DNA of 64,000 nucleotides from Micromonospora pisi (GCF_003633685.1 NZ_RBKT01000001.1:8060001-8124000), one strand, 5' to 3'. Shown: positions 35,823 to 44,370, counted from the stretch's first letter. The notes: generated by a model from the letters alone, not told the origin. Translations and numbers: made by a program.

Positions 35823-36461
35823 CTAAGCTACCACCCACCAGCCCTCACCGAGCTCGCGAACAGGCACACCGTCGTCACCGGCAGCGGTGGCGATAGCCGA
35901 GTACGGCTCAGGTGGCGGCGCTGCCCCGTAGTAGGCGATTCCGGCGCCGCTCTCGCCACGGAAGTTCTCCCACATCGCCAGATACAGCGCGCACGTCTTC
36001 TGCCCGGTCTGCCGGTCGGTGAACCCGCACCGCTGGTGAGCCTGGCCATCGATAGTCAGAAACCGCAGCCGCCAGGGCAGGTCGGCGTCGCCGTTGATCC
36101 GCCCCGCGCGGTAATCGGAAGCCAGTTGCACAAGTTCGTGGCGGTGTTGCCGGAAATGGGCCTCCGGGGTGAACTGGGGCGACCCCACGGTCCCGAAGCC
36201 TCCACCGGCGAGCACGGCCAGCGCGCTGAAGGCCGCCGTTGCCAGCCACACCCTCCTCAGACCCAGTCTCACAGCGGCGATAGTGGGCACGATGGTTACC
36301 CACAACCAGCAGATGGCGATCGCCGACGAGGTAACTACCGACAGCACCCCGAAGAATGGCAAGACGACGTAGTACGAGCTGACCAACGCCAGCCAGCCCG
36401 CCGCCACCGCCAGTAGGCGCCCACGGTAACTTCTCGGCCCTTGGGGCAGCGGCGTGATCAT
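35823..36461 (-). CDS. membrane protein of the integrated element
   Basis: A 212-residue protein. Two or three hydrophobic segments lie at residues about 15-95 (LLAVAAGWLALVSSYYVVLP, AIAICWLWVTIVPTIAAV, ATAAFSALAVLAGGG), followed by a ~110-residue soluble domain with a Cys pair (HQRCGFTDRQTGQKTCALYL) that could form a disulfide outside the cell. Codon use is less biased than in the flanking core genes, in line with foreign origin. No family is recognised. Confidence 0.6.
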   Translation of the reverse strand: MITPLPQGPRSYRGRLLAVAAGWLALVSSYYVVLPFFGVLSVVTSSAIAICWLWVTIVPTIAAVRLGLRRVWLATAAFSALAVLAGGGFGTVGSPQFTPEAHFRQHRHELVQLASDYRAGRINGDADLPWRLRFLTIDGQAHQRCGFTDRQTGQKTCALYLAMWENFRGESGAGIAYYGAAPPPEPYSAIATAAGDDGVPVRELGEGWWVVA

Positions 36462-36828
36462 TACGGCAGTCTGCCAACGACGATCACCATTGGCGAGATC
36501 ACCGGCCTGACCTCTACCAAACGTTCACCACCGCCGTATAGGGGTCAGGTGGCTGCCGACAGCAACCGTGACAGCAACGGCGCTGGACGAAGCTGGCCGA
36601 CACGAGCCACCGACAGACGCTAGACCGAGGTCGGCGCGGGGACGGACGCCGGGAGACGAGGCGCTCAGATCTTACAAACGAGGGGTCGGTGAGTACCCGG
36701 GCCAGGCCGTAGCCAGGCCGTCGGAGGTAGACCGACAGTGCCCAACGATGACCATCAACGCCGAACGTTCCAGCAGGTCAGCGCCAGGATAGGTACCCCT
36801 TGTCGGCTAGGTCGGCCGCCCGTAACAG
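36462..36828. other. intergenic DNA at the right end of the element
   Basis: No gene can be supported. It carries the right copy of the doubled CAGGCCGT repeat (36703-36722) and the approach to the right attachment-like repeat. Confidence 0.5.
36703..36722 (+). repeat. doubled CAGGCCGT repeat, right copy
   Basis: CAGGCCGTAGCCAGGCCGTC matches the left copy at 19 of 20 bases. It lies 107 bases before the right attachment-like core. Confidence 0.65.
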
Positions 36829-36869
36829 TTCAACGCCAAGTAGTCGAGGTCCCCGTGCTGACCTGCGCC
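36829..36869 (+). mobile_element. right attachment-like repeat
   Basis: Exact second copy of the 19-bp metH-end sequence (36829-36847), then 10 unlike bases and CTGACCTGCGCC. Cores are 2,499 bp apart. The DNA beyond this point should be the original sequence downstream of metH. Confidence 0.75.
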
Positions 36870-37161
36870 AGCAGACCGCCTACTGGCCCGGTGGTGTCGC
36901 GATCGGACCAGGGCTTGCCTCAGGCGGAGGTACGGCACCGCCGCTGGTGACGCCCGGACGTGTCCAGGGAAGCCGTCCGACCGTTGGGCCGAGGGCGCGG
37001 CAGAGGACATCGTGTCGGTGGTGGTCCACCGCCAGCGCTTGAATCTCCGGCCCACTATTCGGGCCGGCGACGGAATTCGTTCGGGCGTACGCGATTTCGG
37101 GTGTGACCACCCGAGCTTCTGCTGTACGCCCGAACGACGAGTTCTTTCCGGCGGGCCCGTT
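36870..37161. other. intergenic region right of the element
   Basis: No gene seen. It contains the nested hairpin at 37077-37137. I found no other hairpin that would clearly be the displaced metH terminator. Confidence 0.4.
37077..37137 (-). terminator. nested hairpin after the FN3-CBM2 gene
   Basis: A perfect 14-bp outer stem (TCGTTCGGGCGTAC with its complement at 37124-37137) encloses a 7-bp inner stem (TCGGGTG/CACCCGA). It begins 24 bases past the stop of the leftward gene. Confidence 0.6.
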
Positions 37162-38190
37162 CTATGTTGGTGTGACGGTGCAGATCGCGCCGCTCAGGGC
37201 GATTTGCCATGGCGCGACGGAGTCCGTGGCGACGTACCCGACCCGGACGCTGCCACCCGGCGCGATCGTCCTGTTGTAGCTGGCGTTGTCCACCCAGATC
37301 GCGCGCCGGAGCGGGTCGCGGAACAGCACTTCGGCCCCCCACAGCCCGTGGAACTGTTGGTTGGGGGCGATGTTCCAGCTCATCGTCCAGCCGTCGATCG
37401 TGGTCGTGCTGGTGTTCTCGACCACCAGGTGAGCCACTGAGCCGTTGCCCCACTGGTGCACCTCGACGCGGGCGGCACAGGCCGGAGCGGCAGACCGGGT
37501 GGTCACGGTGACCGGTTCGGAGAACGGCGAGTCGAAGCCGACCTCGTCTCGGGCCTGTACCACGAAGGTGTACGTCGTGTTCGGGCTCAGCCCGCTGATC
37601 CGGGTGCTGTTGCGGCCAGGCGGGTACTGGTAGATCTCGCTGACCCGGGTGCGGCTGCCGTCGGTGTTGACCCGGAAGACCTCGTACCGATCCAGCACGA
37701 CGTTCTCCACCGAGTGCTCCCATCGCAGCCAGAGCGAGGTGTCGGAGAGGTCGTACGCGATCGGGTTTCCCGGGGCGCCCGGCGGCTGGTCGTCTCCGGG
37801 CGGCATGGTCAGCCGCAGGGTCGGCGACGAGGCTCCGTTACCGGCCGCGTCTCGCGCGATGACCTGCCAGGTGTAGGTGCGCGACGGCCCCAGTGCCTCG
37901 ATCCGGATGCTGTTGGTGGCGGTGGTGTAGCTCCGACCGAAGTCCTCGAACCTGGCGTTGACGTCGTACCGCGCCACGCCGACGTTGTCGGTCGAGGCGG
38001 TCCAGGTGAACTCGACCCAGGTGGTGTCGATGTCGACGATCGTGATCGCGCCGGGCGCGGTCGGCGCCTCGGTGTCCTCCTCGGCCGCGTACGCGGGGCT
38101 GGCGACGGTCGTGACCAGGATGGCTGTCAGGACGGTGACGAGTGGTCGGTGCGCCCATGATCGGGCTGTGCGGGACGGACGAACAGGCAC
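37162..38190 (-). CDS. secreted protein with two FN3 domains and a C-terminal CBM2-like module
   Basis: A 342-residue extracellular protein. After a Sec signal (LVTVLTAILVTTVASPAYA) come two fibronectin type III domains (TAPGAITIVDIDTTWVEFTW onward and GAPGNPIAYDLSDTSLWLRW onward). A family 2 carbohydrate-binding-like domain closes the protein (VEVHQWGNGSVAHLVVENTS, WTMSWNIAPNQQFHGLWGAE), bounded by two Cys. No catalytic domain is present, so it may bind cellulose or chitin or have lost an enzyme module. GTG at 38190 is preferred because GGGGA precedes it and the signal peptide is then of normal length. Confidence 0.85.
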   Translation of the reverse strand: MPVRPSRTARSWAHRPLVTVLTAILVTTVASPAYAAEEDTEAPTAPGAITIVDIDTTWVEFTWTASTDNVGVARYDVNARFEDFGRSYTTATNSIRIEALGPSRTYTWQVIARDAAGNGASSPTLRLTMPPGDDQPPGAPGNPIAYDLSDTSLWLRWEHSVENVVLDRYEVFRVNTDGSRTRVSEIYQYPPGRNSTRISGLSPNTTYTFVVQARDEVGFDSPFSEPVTVTTRSAAPACAARVEVHQWGNGSVAHLVVENTSTTTIDGWTMSWNIAPNQQFHGLWGAEVLFRDPLRRAIWVDNASYNRTIAPGGSVRVGYVATDSVAPWQIALSGAICTVTPT

Positions 38191-38467
38191 GATGAGTCCC
38201 CTCGCTCCCCATGCTCGGTCAGCGGTACCAATACATTCATGATGACCGATGAACACGAGAAGGGTGTTACCGCTGGTGCCGTTGATCGGCCAGCAACAGC
38301 TCGGCGAACCGGCCGCGATAAGGGAGATTCTCCGTGCCTCGGGAGCGCCACCAGGGATTTTCCTGGCGGGATCGAGCGACGCTCACCGCGCTTACCGTAC
38401 TGAGCGCCTGTGGCTATGCTGGCGGCGATCAAGTCAGCGTCGTTCCGCTCGATCGAAGGATGCGCAC

Positions 38468-39280
38468 ATGACAGAGAGCTCGGCCGTCGCTGGCGTCCGG
38501 CAGGGAGTCTCCAAGCTGGACACGAACGTTCCGCAGACGGCTCGCATCTGGAACTACCTGTTGGGCGGTAAGGATCACTTCGCCGCTGACCGCGCGGTCG
38601 GTGATCAGATCATCCAGGGCCTTCCGCAGCTCGCGGAGAACGCGCGCCTGTCCCGGGCGTATCTGGCCCGCGCGGCACGCTATCTGGCCGGCGAGGCCGG
38701 CGTGCGCCAGTTCCTCGACATCGGGACCGGCCTGCCTACCGCGGACAACACGCATCAGGTTGCCCAGTCGGTGGCGCCGGACGCCCGCATCGTCTACGTC
38801 GACAACGATCCCCTTGTCCTGACTCACGCGCGAGCCCTGCTCACCAGCAGTCCGCAGGGTGTCACCGACTACATCGACGCCGATCTCCGCGACACCGAGA
38901 CCATCGTGCGCGAGGCGGCCCGGACGCTCGATCTGACCAAACCGGTGGCGGTGTTCCTGATGGGCATTCTCGGGCACATCGAGGGTGACGACGAAGCCAA
39001 GTCGATCATCGGCAGGATCATGGGCGCACTGCCGTCGGGTAGCTACCTCGCGATGTACGACGGCAGCGACACCAGCGAGGCGGTCAAGGAGGCGGTGCGG
39101 ATCTGGAACCTCTCCGCGAACCCGCGTTATCACCTCCGCAGCCCCGAACGGATCGCTGACCTGTTCGAGGGGCTCGAGTTGGTCGAGCCCGGTGTGGTTT
39201 CGGTCAACGAGTGGAAACCGGACCCGTCCACCCCGCCGGGCGTCATCGACCAGTATTGCGCTGTCGGACGCAAGCCGTGA
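38468..39280 (+). CDS. SAM-dependent methyltransferase, DUF574 (SAV2177) family
   Basis: A 270-residue protein of a family greatly expanded in actinomycetes. The signature NVPQTARIWNYLLGGKDHFA is at about 20-40, the SAM-binding FLDIGTGLPTADNTHQVAQ follows, and then VYVDNDPLVLTHARALL and AVFLMGILGHIEGDDEA. GAAGGA precedes the ATG. Substrates of this family are not known. It is a single gene with no obvious partners. Confidence 0.92.
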   Translation: MTESSAVAGVRQGVSKLDTNVPQTARIWNYLLGGKDHFAADRAVGDQIIQGLPQLAENARLSRAYLARAARYLAGEAGVRQFLDIGTGLPTADNTHQVAQSVAPDARIVYVDNDPLVLTHARALLTSSPQGVTDYIDADLRDTETIVREAARTLDLTKPVAVFLMGILGHIEGDDEAKSIIGRIMGALPSGSYLAMYDGSDTSEAVKEAVRIWNLSANPRYHLRSPERIADLFEGLELVEPGVVSVNEWKPDPSTPPGVIDQYCAVGRKP

Positions 39281-39396
39281 GGGAACACCGTCCGGCGTGA
39301 GGACGTCAGCGTTGTGGGTGCGGCTCCTCCTGGTCAGGTTCGCGGTGGCCCAGCTCGCCACGACCCGGGCTGAGGTCGGGCGGCCCCACAACCCGT

Positions 39397-39663
39397 TCAT
39401 CCATGACCGGGTTGGGCGCGCACCACGTCACCGGGACGTATGTGGGCCGCGTCCAGGCCGAGCAGAACCAGCGAGGTCGTCCCGGGGCGGGCGTGGATCT
39501 CGATGAGCGCCTGGGCGGTGGCGACGACCTGACCGTTCCGGACCACATCCACGCGTTCCCCATTGCGCAGTAGCCCCTGACTGGTCGACCCGTTGACGAT
39601 CACTGGGCGACCCGTGACCGCGAACACCTCCGAGATGTCCAGCTCAAAGCGTGGTTCGGGCAC
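39397..39663 (-). CDS. orphan EF-Tu domain-2-like beta-barrel protein
   Basis: An 88-residue protein that reads like domain 2 of EF-Tu alone: FAVTGRPVIVNGSTSQGLLR parallels the start of that barrel, GERVDVVRNGQVVATAQALI its middle, and TSLVLLGLDAAHIRPGDVVR the end, where EF-Tu binds the aminoacyl end of tRNA. There is no GTPase domain. The GTG start is preceded by a 14-bp hairpin rather than a clear ribosome site. What a free barrel would bind is unknown; small proteins of this sort occur in other actinomycetes from memory. Confidence 0.65.
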   Translation of the reverse strand: MPEPRFELDISEVFAVTGRPVIVNGSTSQGLLRNGERVDVVRNGQVVATAQALIEIHARPGTTSLVLLGLDAAHIRPGDVVRAQPGHG

Positions 39664-39702
39664 GGGTCACTGCCACCCAATCTGGTCCGGTGTACGGCTT
39701 TC

Positions 39703-39733
39703 GCCGGCCCGGAGCGTAGCGCTCCGGGCCGGC
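39703..39733. terminator. 14-bp perfect hairpin
   Basis: GCCGGCCCGGAGCG and its complement flank TAG. It lies 39 bases upstream of the EF-Tu-like start and 162 bases before the pseudogene. It may be the terminator of a gene since lost or a structured leader. Confidence 0.5.
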
Positions 39734-39894
39734 GTCCGGCCGTCGGCGCCGGTTGCCACCGACCCCCGGCGGTGGTTACCGGGCACACCGCTCGCTCCGG
39801 CCGGCAAACAACCATCTGCCGACCGTATTCCGGGCGGCGTTGGGTGGCCGACGACGGGGCAATCAAGTGGGGACCGGTTCGATACCTTGTACGC

Positions 39895-40263
39895 GTGCCC
39901 GCCGTTGACGAGGCTGGACCAGCCCGACTGGGCATCGGCTTCGGTACGTCCACCACCGTGGCGATGGTCTCCGTGTTCAGGTGCAGTACGTCGGCGGTGC
40001 CGGCGTGGTGGCGACCTACCGGGCCAACGGCACCAGCTCCATCGACTACAGCAAGATGGAACCGAGGGTCGGCATCCTGCGCGGCGTCACCTGGTCCGCT
40101 GATTCCCTTCCTCGAACCGACGACCTATCGCTGTTCGGGGGATCGCCTGATCTCCTACAGCGAGCAGGGCAACTTCTCGGACGAGGCGGTCCGGATCAGC
40201 GGACCGCCGACACCGACACCGGGTGCGACGCCGAGTGCGGCGTCCTCGGGCGGAAACGGGTAA
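39895..40263 (+). pseudogene. disrupted gene with an Hsp70-like start and a secreted-protein-like end
   Basis: GTG at 39895 begins a frame containing ARLGIGFGTSTTVAMVS, close to the phosphate-1 loop of Hsp70/actin ATPases (normally GIDFGT), for about 28 codons. Sense then moves to the +1 frame at about 39979 (YVGGAGVVATYRANGTSS, then PRVGILRGVTW) and back at about 40110 (TYRCSGDRLISYSEQGNF), ending in a Pro/Thr/Gly tail at 40263. No single frame explains all of it. It is probably the fused remains of two genes. Confidence 0.4.
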
Positions 40264-40297
40264 CCGTACGGCGGCGGATCTCTGTAGGGTGCCTCGG

Positions 40298-40417
40298 ATG
40301 GGTGCGATCAAACCGTGGCACGTGGTGGTCCTGTCGGTCGTCTGTCTTCTGCCGCTGTTCGTCGCGACACTGGCCGGGGTGTGGTGGGCGATGTCCCGCC
40401 GCCGCCGGAACCGTTGA
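40298..40417 (+). CDS. 39-residue single-span membrane protein with a TatA-like start
   Basis: MGAIKPWHVVVLSVVCLLPL begins exactly like actinobacterial TatA (MGxxKPWHxxVL), but after one membrane helix it ends in a basic tail (WWAMSRRRRNR). The amphipathic helix that TatA needs, with its FG-K-LP hinge, is missing. It could be a small membrane protein that mimics or modulates TatA, or simply share a membrane-entry motif. It precedes the histidine phosphatase gene by 49 bases. Confidence 0.6.
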   Translation: MGAIKPWHVVVLSVVCLLPLFVATLAGVWWAMSRRRRNR

Positions 40418-40466
40418 GCCGGTAAGGGCCGCTCGCGCCTGACCGTACGAGACGGGAGAAACAGCC

Positions 40467-41195
40467 GTGGCCGCACCACCCGGATCAGCGGCCACCGAGG
40501 TCGCCGAGCTGACGGTGATCCGGCACGGGCAGAGCACCGCGAATGCGGCGTTCGCGATCGCCGATGCGGCGGGGAGCACCGACAGTGGTGTCACCGGTCG
40601 GGACGCCGACATCGCGCTCTCACCGCTCGGCGAGGCGCAGGCGGTCGCGCTCGGACGGCACTTCGGTGCGCTCCCCACGGACCGGCGGCCCCAGGTGGTG
40701 ATCTGTTCGCCGTACCGGCGAGCCCGGCAGAGTTGGCGGCTGGCGGTGCAGGCCGCGCGCGCGCAGGGCGGCCCGGACCTGCCGGAGTCCTCGGTCGACG
40801 AGCGGTTGCGTGACCGCGTGACGGGCGAACTGGAACTGCTCACCCGGGCCGCGATCGCCGCCCGCTTTCCGGCCGAGGTGGCCCGTCGCAACTCGACGGG
40901 GGAGTTCCACTACCGTCCACCCGGCGGGGAGTCGCTGCTGGATGTGGCGGCCCGCCTCAGCCCGCTGCTCGACGACGTACGGCGTGATCACGCCGGGGCC
41001 CGGGTGTTGCTGGTCGCCCACGATTCGGTGGTGCTGATGCTGCGTCAGCTGGTCGAGGGCCTGTCCCTGGCGGAGTTGGAGACGGTCGTACGGGCGGGAC
41101 CCGTGACGAACGCCTCGATCACCCGCTGGACGGGCGAAACGGGACGACTGGTGCTCGCGGAGTACAACACGGTCACCCACCTGCCGGGGGAGTGA
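40467..41195 (+). CDS. histidine phosphatase family protein
   Basis: A 242-residue phosphoglycerate-mutase-type phosphatase. The phospho-accepting residue is H20 in LTVIRHGQSTANAAF. The second catalytic His is in VLLVAHDSVVLMLRQL, and SPYRRARQSW and FHYRPPGGESLLDVA are further family marks. The GTG is preceded by GGGAGA. It converges on the TetR gene with only 6 bases between stops. Substrate unknown. Confidence 0.9.
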   Translation: MAAPPGSAATEVAELTVIRHGQSTANAAFAIADAAGSTDSGVTGRDADIALSPLGEAQAVALGRHFGALPTDRRPQVVICSPYRRARQSWRLAVQAARAQGGPDLPESSVDERLRDRVTGELELLTRAAIAARFPAEVARRNSTGEFHYRPPGGESLLDVAARLSPLLDDVRRDHAGARVLLVAHDSVVLMLRQLVEGLSLAELETVVRAGPVTNASITRWTGETGRLVLAEYNTVTHLPGE

Positions 41196-41201
41196 GTCAG
41201 C

Positions 41202-41783
41202 TCAGCTCCTCGGGGCCTGCGGCCGCAGGCCGTCGAGCGCCAGGTTGAGCACGCGCTCCAGTTGCGCGGGTTCGGTCACCTTGACCAGGGTGATCCCGCT
41301 GACCAGCCGCATCACGTCGTCGATGTTGGTGTCGGACCGTACGACGCCGGCGGTCTGGGCGCGTTCGAGCAGCGGCTGGCCGGCGGCGTATACCTCGTCC
41401 CGGCAGCGCCGGAAGATCTCGGAGTCGTGTATCAGTTCCTCGGCCAACGCCCGCTTCGTGCCGATGTAGTCCACCAGCCGGCGCAGCCAGCCGACGAGCG
41501 CTTCCCAGGGTGGCTCGCCCGACAGATCGGCGGCGGAGCGGGAGACCGCTTCGACCTCGTCGATGTAGACCGCCTCGAAGAGTTCCCGGCGGGTGGGGAA
41601 GTGTCGGTAGAGGGTGCCGATGCCGACCTCGGCCCGGCGGGCGATGTCTTCCAGTGAGGCCGACACGCCTTCCTCGCCGAAGGCGGTGCGTGCCGCCGCG
41701 ACCAGCTTCTCGTAGTTCCGGCGCGCGTCGGCGCGTTTCGGCCGGTGGGAGAGGGTGCCGGATGCCGGTGCGGCGTTCGTCAC
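41202..41783 (-). CDS. TetR-family repressor
   Basis: A 193-residue regulator divergent from a drug-type MFS exporter. The helix-turn-helix is at residues about 15-65 (NYEKLVAAARTAFGEEGVSA, LEDIARRAEVGIGTLYRHFP), and the rest is the helical ligand-binding and dimer domain. The GTG at 41783 has GGGGAGAG upstream, so I reject the longer frame to 41969, which would run across the operators. Most likely it represses itself and the exporter through the three boxes at 41813-41876 and is released by an exported compound. Confidence 0.92.
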   Translation of the reverse strand: MTNAAPASGTLSHRPKRADARRNYEKLVAAARTAFGEEGVSASLEDIARRAEVGIGTLYRHFPTRRELFEAVYIDEVEAVSRSAADLSGEPPWEALVGWLRRLVDYIGTKRALAEELIHDSEIFRRCRDEVYAAGQPLLERAQTAGVVRSDTNIDDVMRLVSGITLVKVTEPAQLERVLNLALDGLRPQAPRS

Positions 41784-41812
41784 AGCGTGCTCTCCCCACT
41801 TCGGTTGCAACC

Positions 41813-41876
41813 GGAGGCACCCCTCCGATAGCGTTCTGGAGGCGCCCCTCCTCTTGCTGTTCGGAGGGAGCCCTCC
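41813..41876. promoter_or_regulatory. three regularly spaced TetR-type operator boxes
   Basis: GGAGG-N4-CCTCC occurs three times: 41813-41826, 41838-41851 and 41863-41876. Centres are exactly 25 bp apart. Two of the boxes extend to CGGAGG and CCTCCG. They lie in the gap between the divergent TetR and MFS genes, nearer the TetR start. Confidence 0.8.
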
Positions 41877-42002
41877 GCATATGCTACCTCCCGTCGGAAC
41901 GGGACGGAGCAGGCAGTTCGCTCGCTGACCACTGGCCGGACGACCAGTTGCCGGGCGGGCCACTGGCAACCATTCCAGCTAGTCCCCCTTAAGGAAGTCC
42001 TC

Positions 42003-43457
42003 GTGGCATCGACCACCAGACGTACGTCCCCACAGGTGACCTTCGCCGTGCTCGGCGCCGGCGCCGGCTTTTTCGCGATGATGCAGTCGTTGATCAGCCC
42101 CGTGCTCTCCACGATCCAGCACGACCTGCACACCTCCCAGAGCACGGTGACCTGGGTGTTGACCGCCTACCTGCTCTCCGCGGCGATCTTCACGCCGATC
42201 CTCGGCCGGGTCGGCGACATGATCGGCAAGGAACGGGTACTGGTCCTCACCCTGGTGGGACTCGCGGTCGGCTGCCTGCTGGCCGCGATCGCACCCAACA
42301 TCGGCGTGCTGATCATCGCCCGGCTCATCCAGGGCATCGGTGGCGCGGTGTTCCCACTCTCGTTCGGCATCATCCGGGACGAGTTCCCACCGTCCCGGAT
42401 GTCCTCCGCGATCGGCACGATGTCGGCCATCATCGCGGTCGGCGGCGGCCTCGGCGTCGTACTCGCCGGACCGATCGTGGGCCTGCTCGGCTACCGGTGG
42501 CTGTTCTGGATCCCGCTGCTGATCGTCGGACTCACCGCGCTCGCGGCACACCGGTTCGTCCCCGAGTCGCCGGTACGTAACCGGGGCCGGATCAGCTGGC
42601 TCGCCACCGTACTGATGTCCGGGTGGCTCGTCGCGCTGCTCCTCGCGGTCAGCGAGGCGCCGAAGTGGGGCTGGCAGTCGACCAAGGTGATCGGCCTGCT
42701 GGTCGCGGCCGTCGTGATCTTCGCCGGCTGGGTCACCACCGAGATCCGCTCGGCGAACCCGCTCATCGACATGCGGATGATGCGGCTGCCCGCGGTCTGG
42801 GCCACCAACCTGGTCGCGCTGCTCTTCGGCGGGGCGATGTTCGCCCTCTACGGTTTCCTCCCGCAGTTCACCCAGACCCCCAGCGCGGCCGGGTACGGCT
42901 TCGGCGCGAGCGTCACCGAAGCCGGTCTGCTGATGCTGCCGATGCTGGTCACCATGTTCGCCGCGGGCCTGCTCAGTGGCCGGATCGAACCGGTGTTCAG
43001 CGCGAAGGCGCAGCTCATCACCGGTGCGGCCTTCAGTGTGTTGGCCTGTGCCGGGCTCGTCGTGGCACACGACGCGCGCTGGCAGCTCGGCGCCGCCGCC
43101 GCCGTCTTCGGCCTGGGCATCGGTCTGGCCTACTCGGCCATGACGAACCTGATCGTGAAGAGTGTGCCGGCCCACCACACCGGTGCCGCGGTCGGGATGA
43201 ACGCCAACATCCGCACCATCGGCGGGGCGATCGGGGCCGCCCTGATGAGCAGCATCGTCACCGCCAACCTCCAGGCCAGTGGTCTGCCCCGGGAGGCGGG
43301 TTACACCCACGGCTTCGCGATGCTCGCCGGCCTGTCGGTGGCGGCCGTCGCGGCGGCGCTGCTCGTACCGACCGTGCGTCGGGCGTCCCGGTCAGCGGCG
43401 GACGTTGTGACACCGGCCCCGGTGGCACCCTCGACCCCGGTCGTCGCCACCAGGTGA
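42003..43457 (+). CDS. MFS exporter, DHA2 (14-helix) drug:H+ antiporter type
   Basis: A 484-residue inner-membrane protein. It opens TFAVLGAGAGFFAMMQSLIS, followed by STVTWVLTAYLLSAAIFTPI and the loop motif GRVGDMIGKERVL. A motif-C-like stretch (AIIAVGGGLGVVLAGPIVG) marks antiporters. About 14 hydrophobic segments are visible, and the C-terminus is a short polar tail. AAGGAAG precedes the GTG. Divergence from the TetR gene across three operator boxes suggests induced export of a toxic compound. Confidence 0.92.
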   Translation: MASTTRRTSPQVTFAVLGAGAGFFAMMQSLISPVLSTIQHDLHTSQSTVTWVLTAYLLSAAIFTPILGRVGDMIGKERVLVLTLVGLAVGCLLAAIAPNIGVLIIARLIQGIGGAVFPLSFGIIRDEFPPSRMSSAIGTMSAIIAVGGGLGVVLAGPIVGLLGYRWLFWIPLLIVGLTALAAHRFVPESPVRNRGRISWLATVLMSGWLVALLLAVSEAPKWGWQSTKVIGLLVAAVVIFAGWVTTEIRSANPLIDMRMMRLPAVWATNLVALLFGGAMFALYGFLPQFTQTPSAAGYGFGASVTEAGLLMLPMLVTMFAAGLLSGRIEPVFSAKAQLITGAAFSVLACAGLVVAHDARWQLGAAAAVFGLGIGLAYSAMTNLIVKSVPAHHTGAAVGMNANIRTIGGAIGAALMSSIVTANLQASGLPREAGYTHGFAMLAGLSVAAVAAALLVPTVRRASRSAADVVTPAPVAPSTPVVATR

Positions 43458-43626
43458 GTGACCGATCCCGGCCGGGCGCCCCACCAGGACGCCCGGCCGG
43501 GCGGGACGACCGCCGTCCGAGGCCCCCGGTGGCCGTCGTTCGTGGACCGTGGCGACCGGCCCTTCGAGCGGCAATCATTGACGTACCGCCGTTTTGCCGG
43601 GCGGCACGATCGCCGAGGAGGCCGCG

Positions 43627-44370
43627 ATGACGGTAGAGACCACGTACCGGTCCAGGCCAGGGGCGGCGGTGGTCGGCCTGGTCGTCGCCCTCGCGGTGAC
43701 ACTCGGCTGCATGGGTACGCCGGGCGCGGAGCCAGGCGAGCCATCCGCGACTGGTTCGGCCGCCCCGTCCGGCACCTCCGGTGAGGCGGTGGACGGGACC
43801 ATGAGCGTCGAGGAGTTCGAGCGCGACATCGCCGGCGCGGTCCGCCTCGCCGAGCAGTACTGGCAGGAGCGCTTCACCGAGTCCGGTCAGCGGTTCGAGG
43901 CGGTCGGGCGGGTGCTCACCTACTCCCGGTCCGGTGAGATCGCCTGCGGCCAACAGGAGATCCCACGCAACAACGCGGTCTACTGCCCTGCGGGCGACTT
44001 CATCGCCTACGACGTGAACTGGGCGGTCGGCGCCTTCCGGCAGATCGGCGACGCGTTCATCTTCTTCCTGCTCGGCCACGAGTACGCGCACGCGATCCAG
44101 GCGCGTCTCGGCATCCGGCACCAGTTCACCATCCAGGCCGAGTTGCAGGCCGACTGCATGGCCGGGGCGTACCTCGGTGACTCGGTGCAGAGCAGGCAGC
44201 TCGACCTGCAGGACGGCGACCTCGACGAATTCCGGGCCGGTCTGGTGGCCGTCGGGGACGACCCGGACCAGCCATGGTTCGCCGAGGGCTCCCACGGCAC
44301 CGCCGAGCAGCGGATCGACTCGTTCTTCCGCGGCTACGACCGCTCCTTCGCCGCCTGCGACCTCACCTGA
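43627..44370 (+). CDS. zinc metallopeptidase lipoprotein
   Basis: A 247-residue predicted lipoprotein. The N-terminal signal ends in a lipobox-like TLGC with C28, followed by a Ser/Thr/Gly/Pro linker to about residue 55. The zinc-binding HExxH is HEYAH at 151-155 within FIFFLLGHEYAHAIQARLG, with QAELQADCMAGAYLGD 20-30 residues on supplying the third ligand. This is the neutral zinc metallopeptidase (YpfJ-like) pattern. Two Cys pairs could form disulfides outside the cell. GAGGAGG precedes the ATG. Substrate unknown. Confidence 0.85.
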   Translation: MTVETTYRSRPGAAVVGLVVALAVTLGCMGTPGAEPGEPSATGSAAPSGTSGEAVDGTMSVEEFERDIAGAVRLAEQYWQERFTESGQRFEAVGRVLTYSRSGEIACGQQEIPRNNAVYCPAGDFIAYDVNWAVGAFRQIGDAFIFFLLGHEYAHAIQARLGIRHQFTIQAELQADCMAGAYLGDSVQSRQLDLQDGDLDEFRAGLVAVGDDPDQPWFAEGSHGTAEQRIDSFFRGYDRSFAACDLT

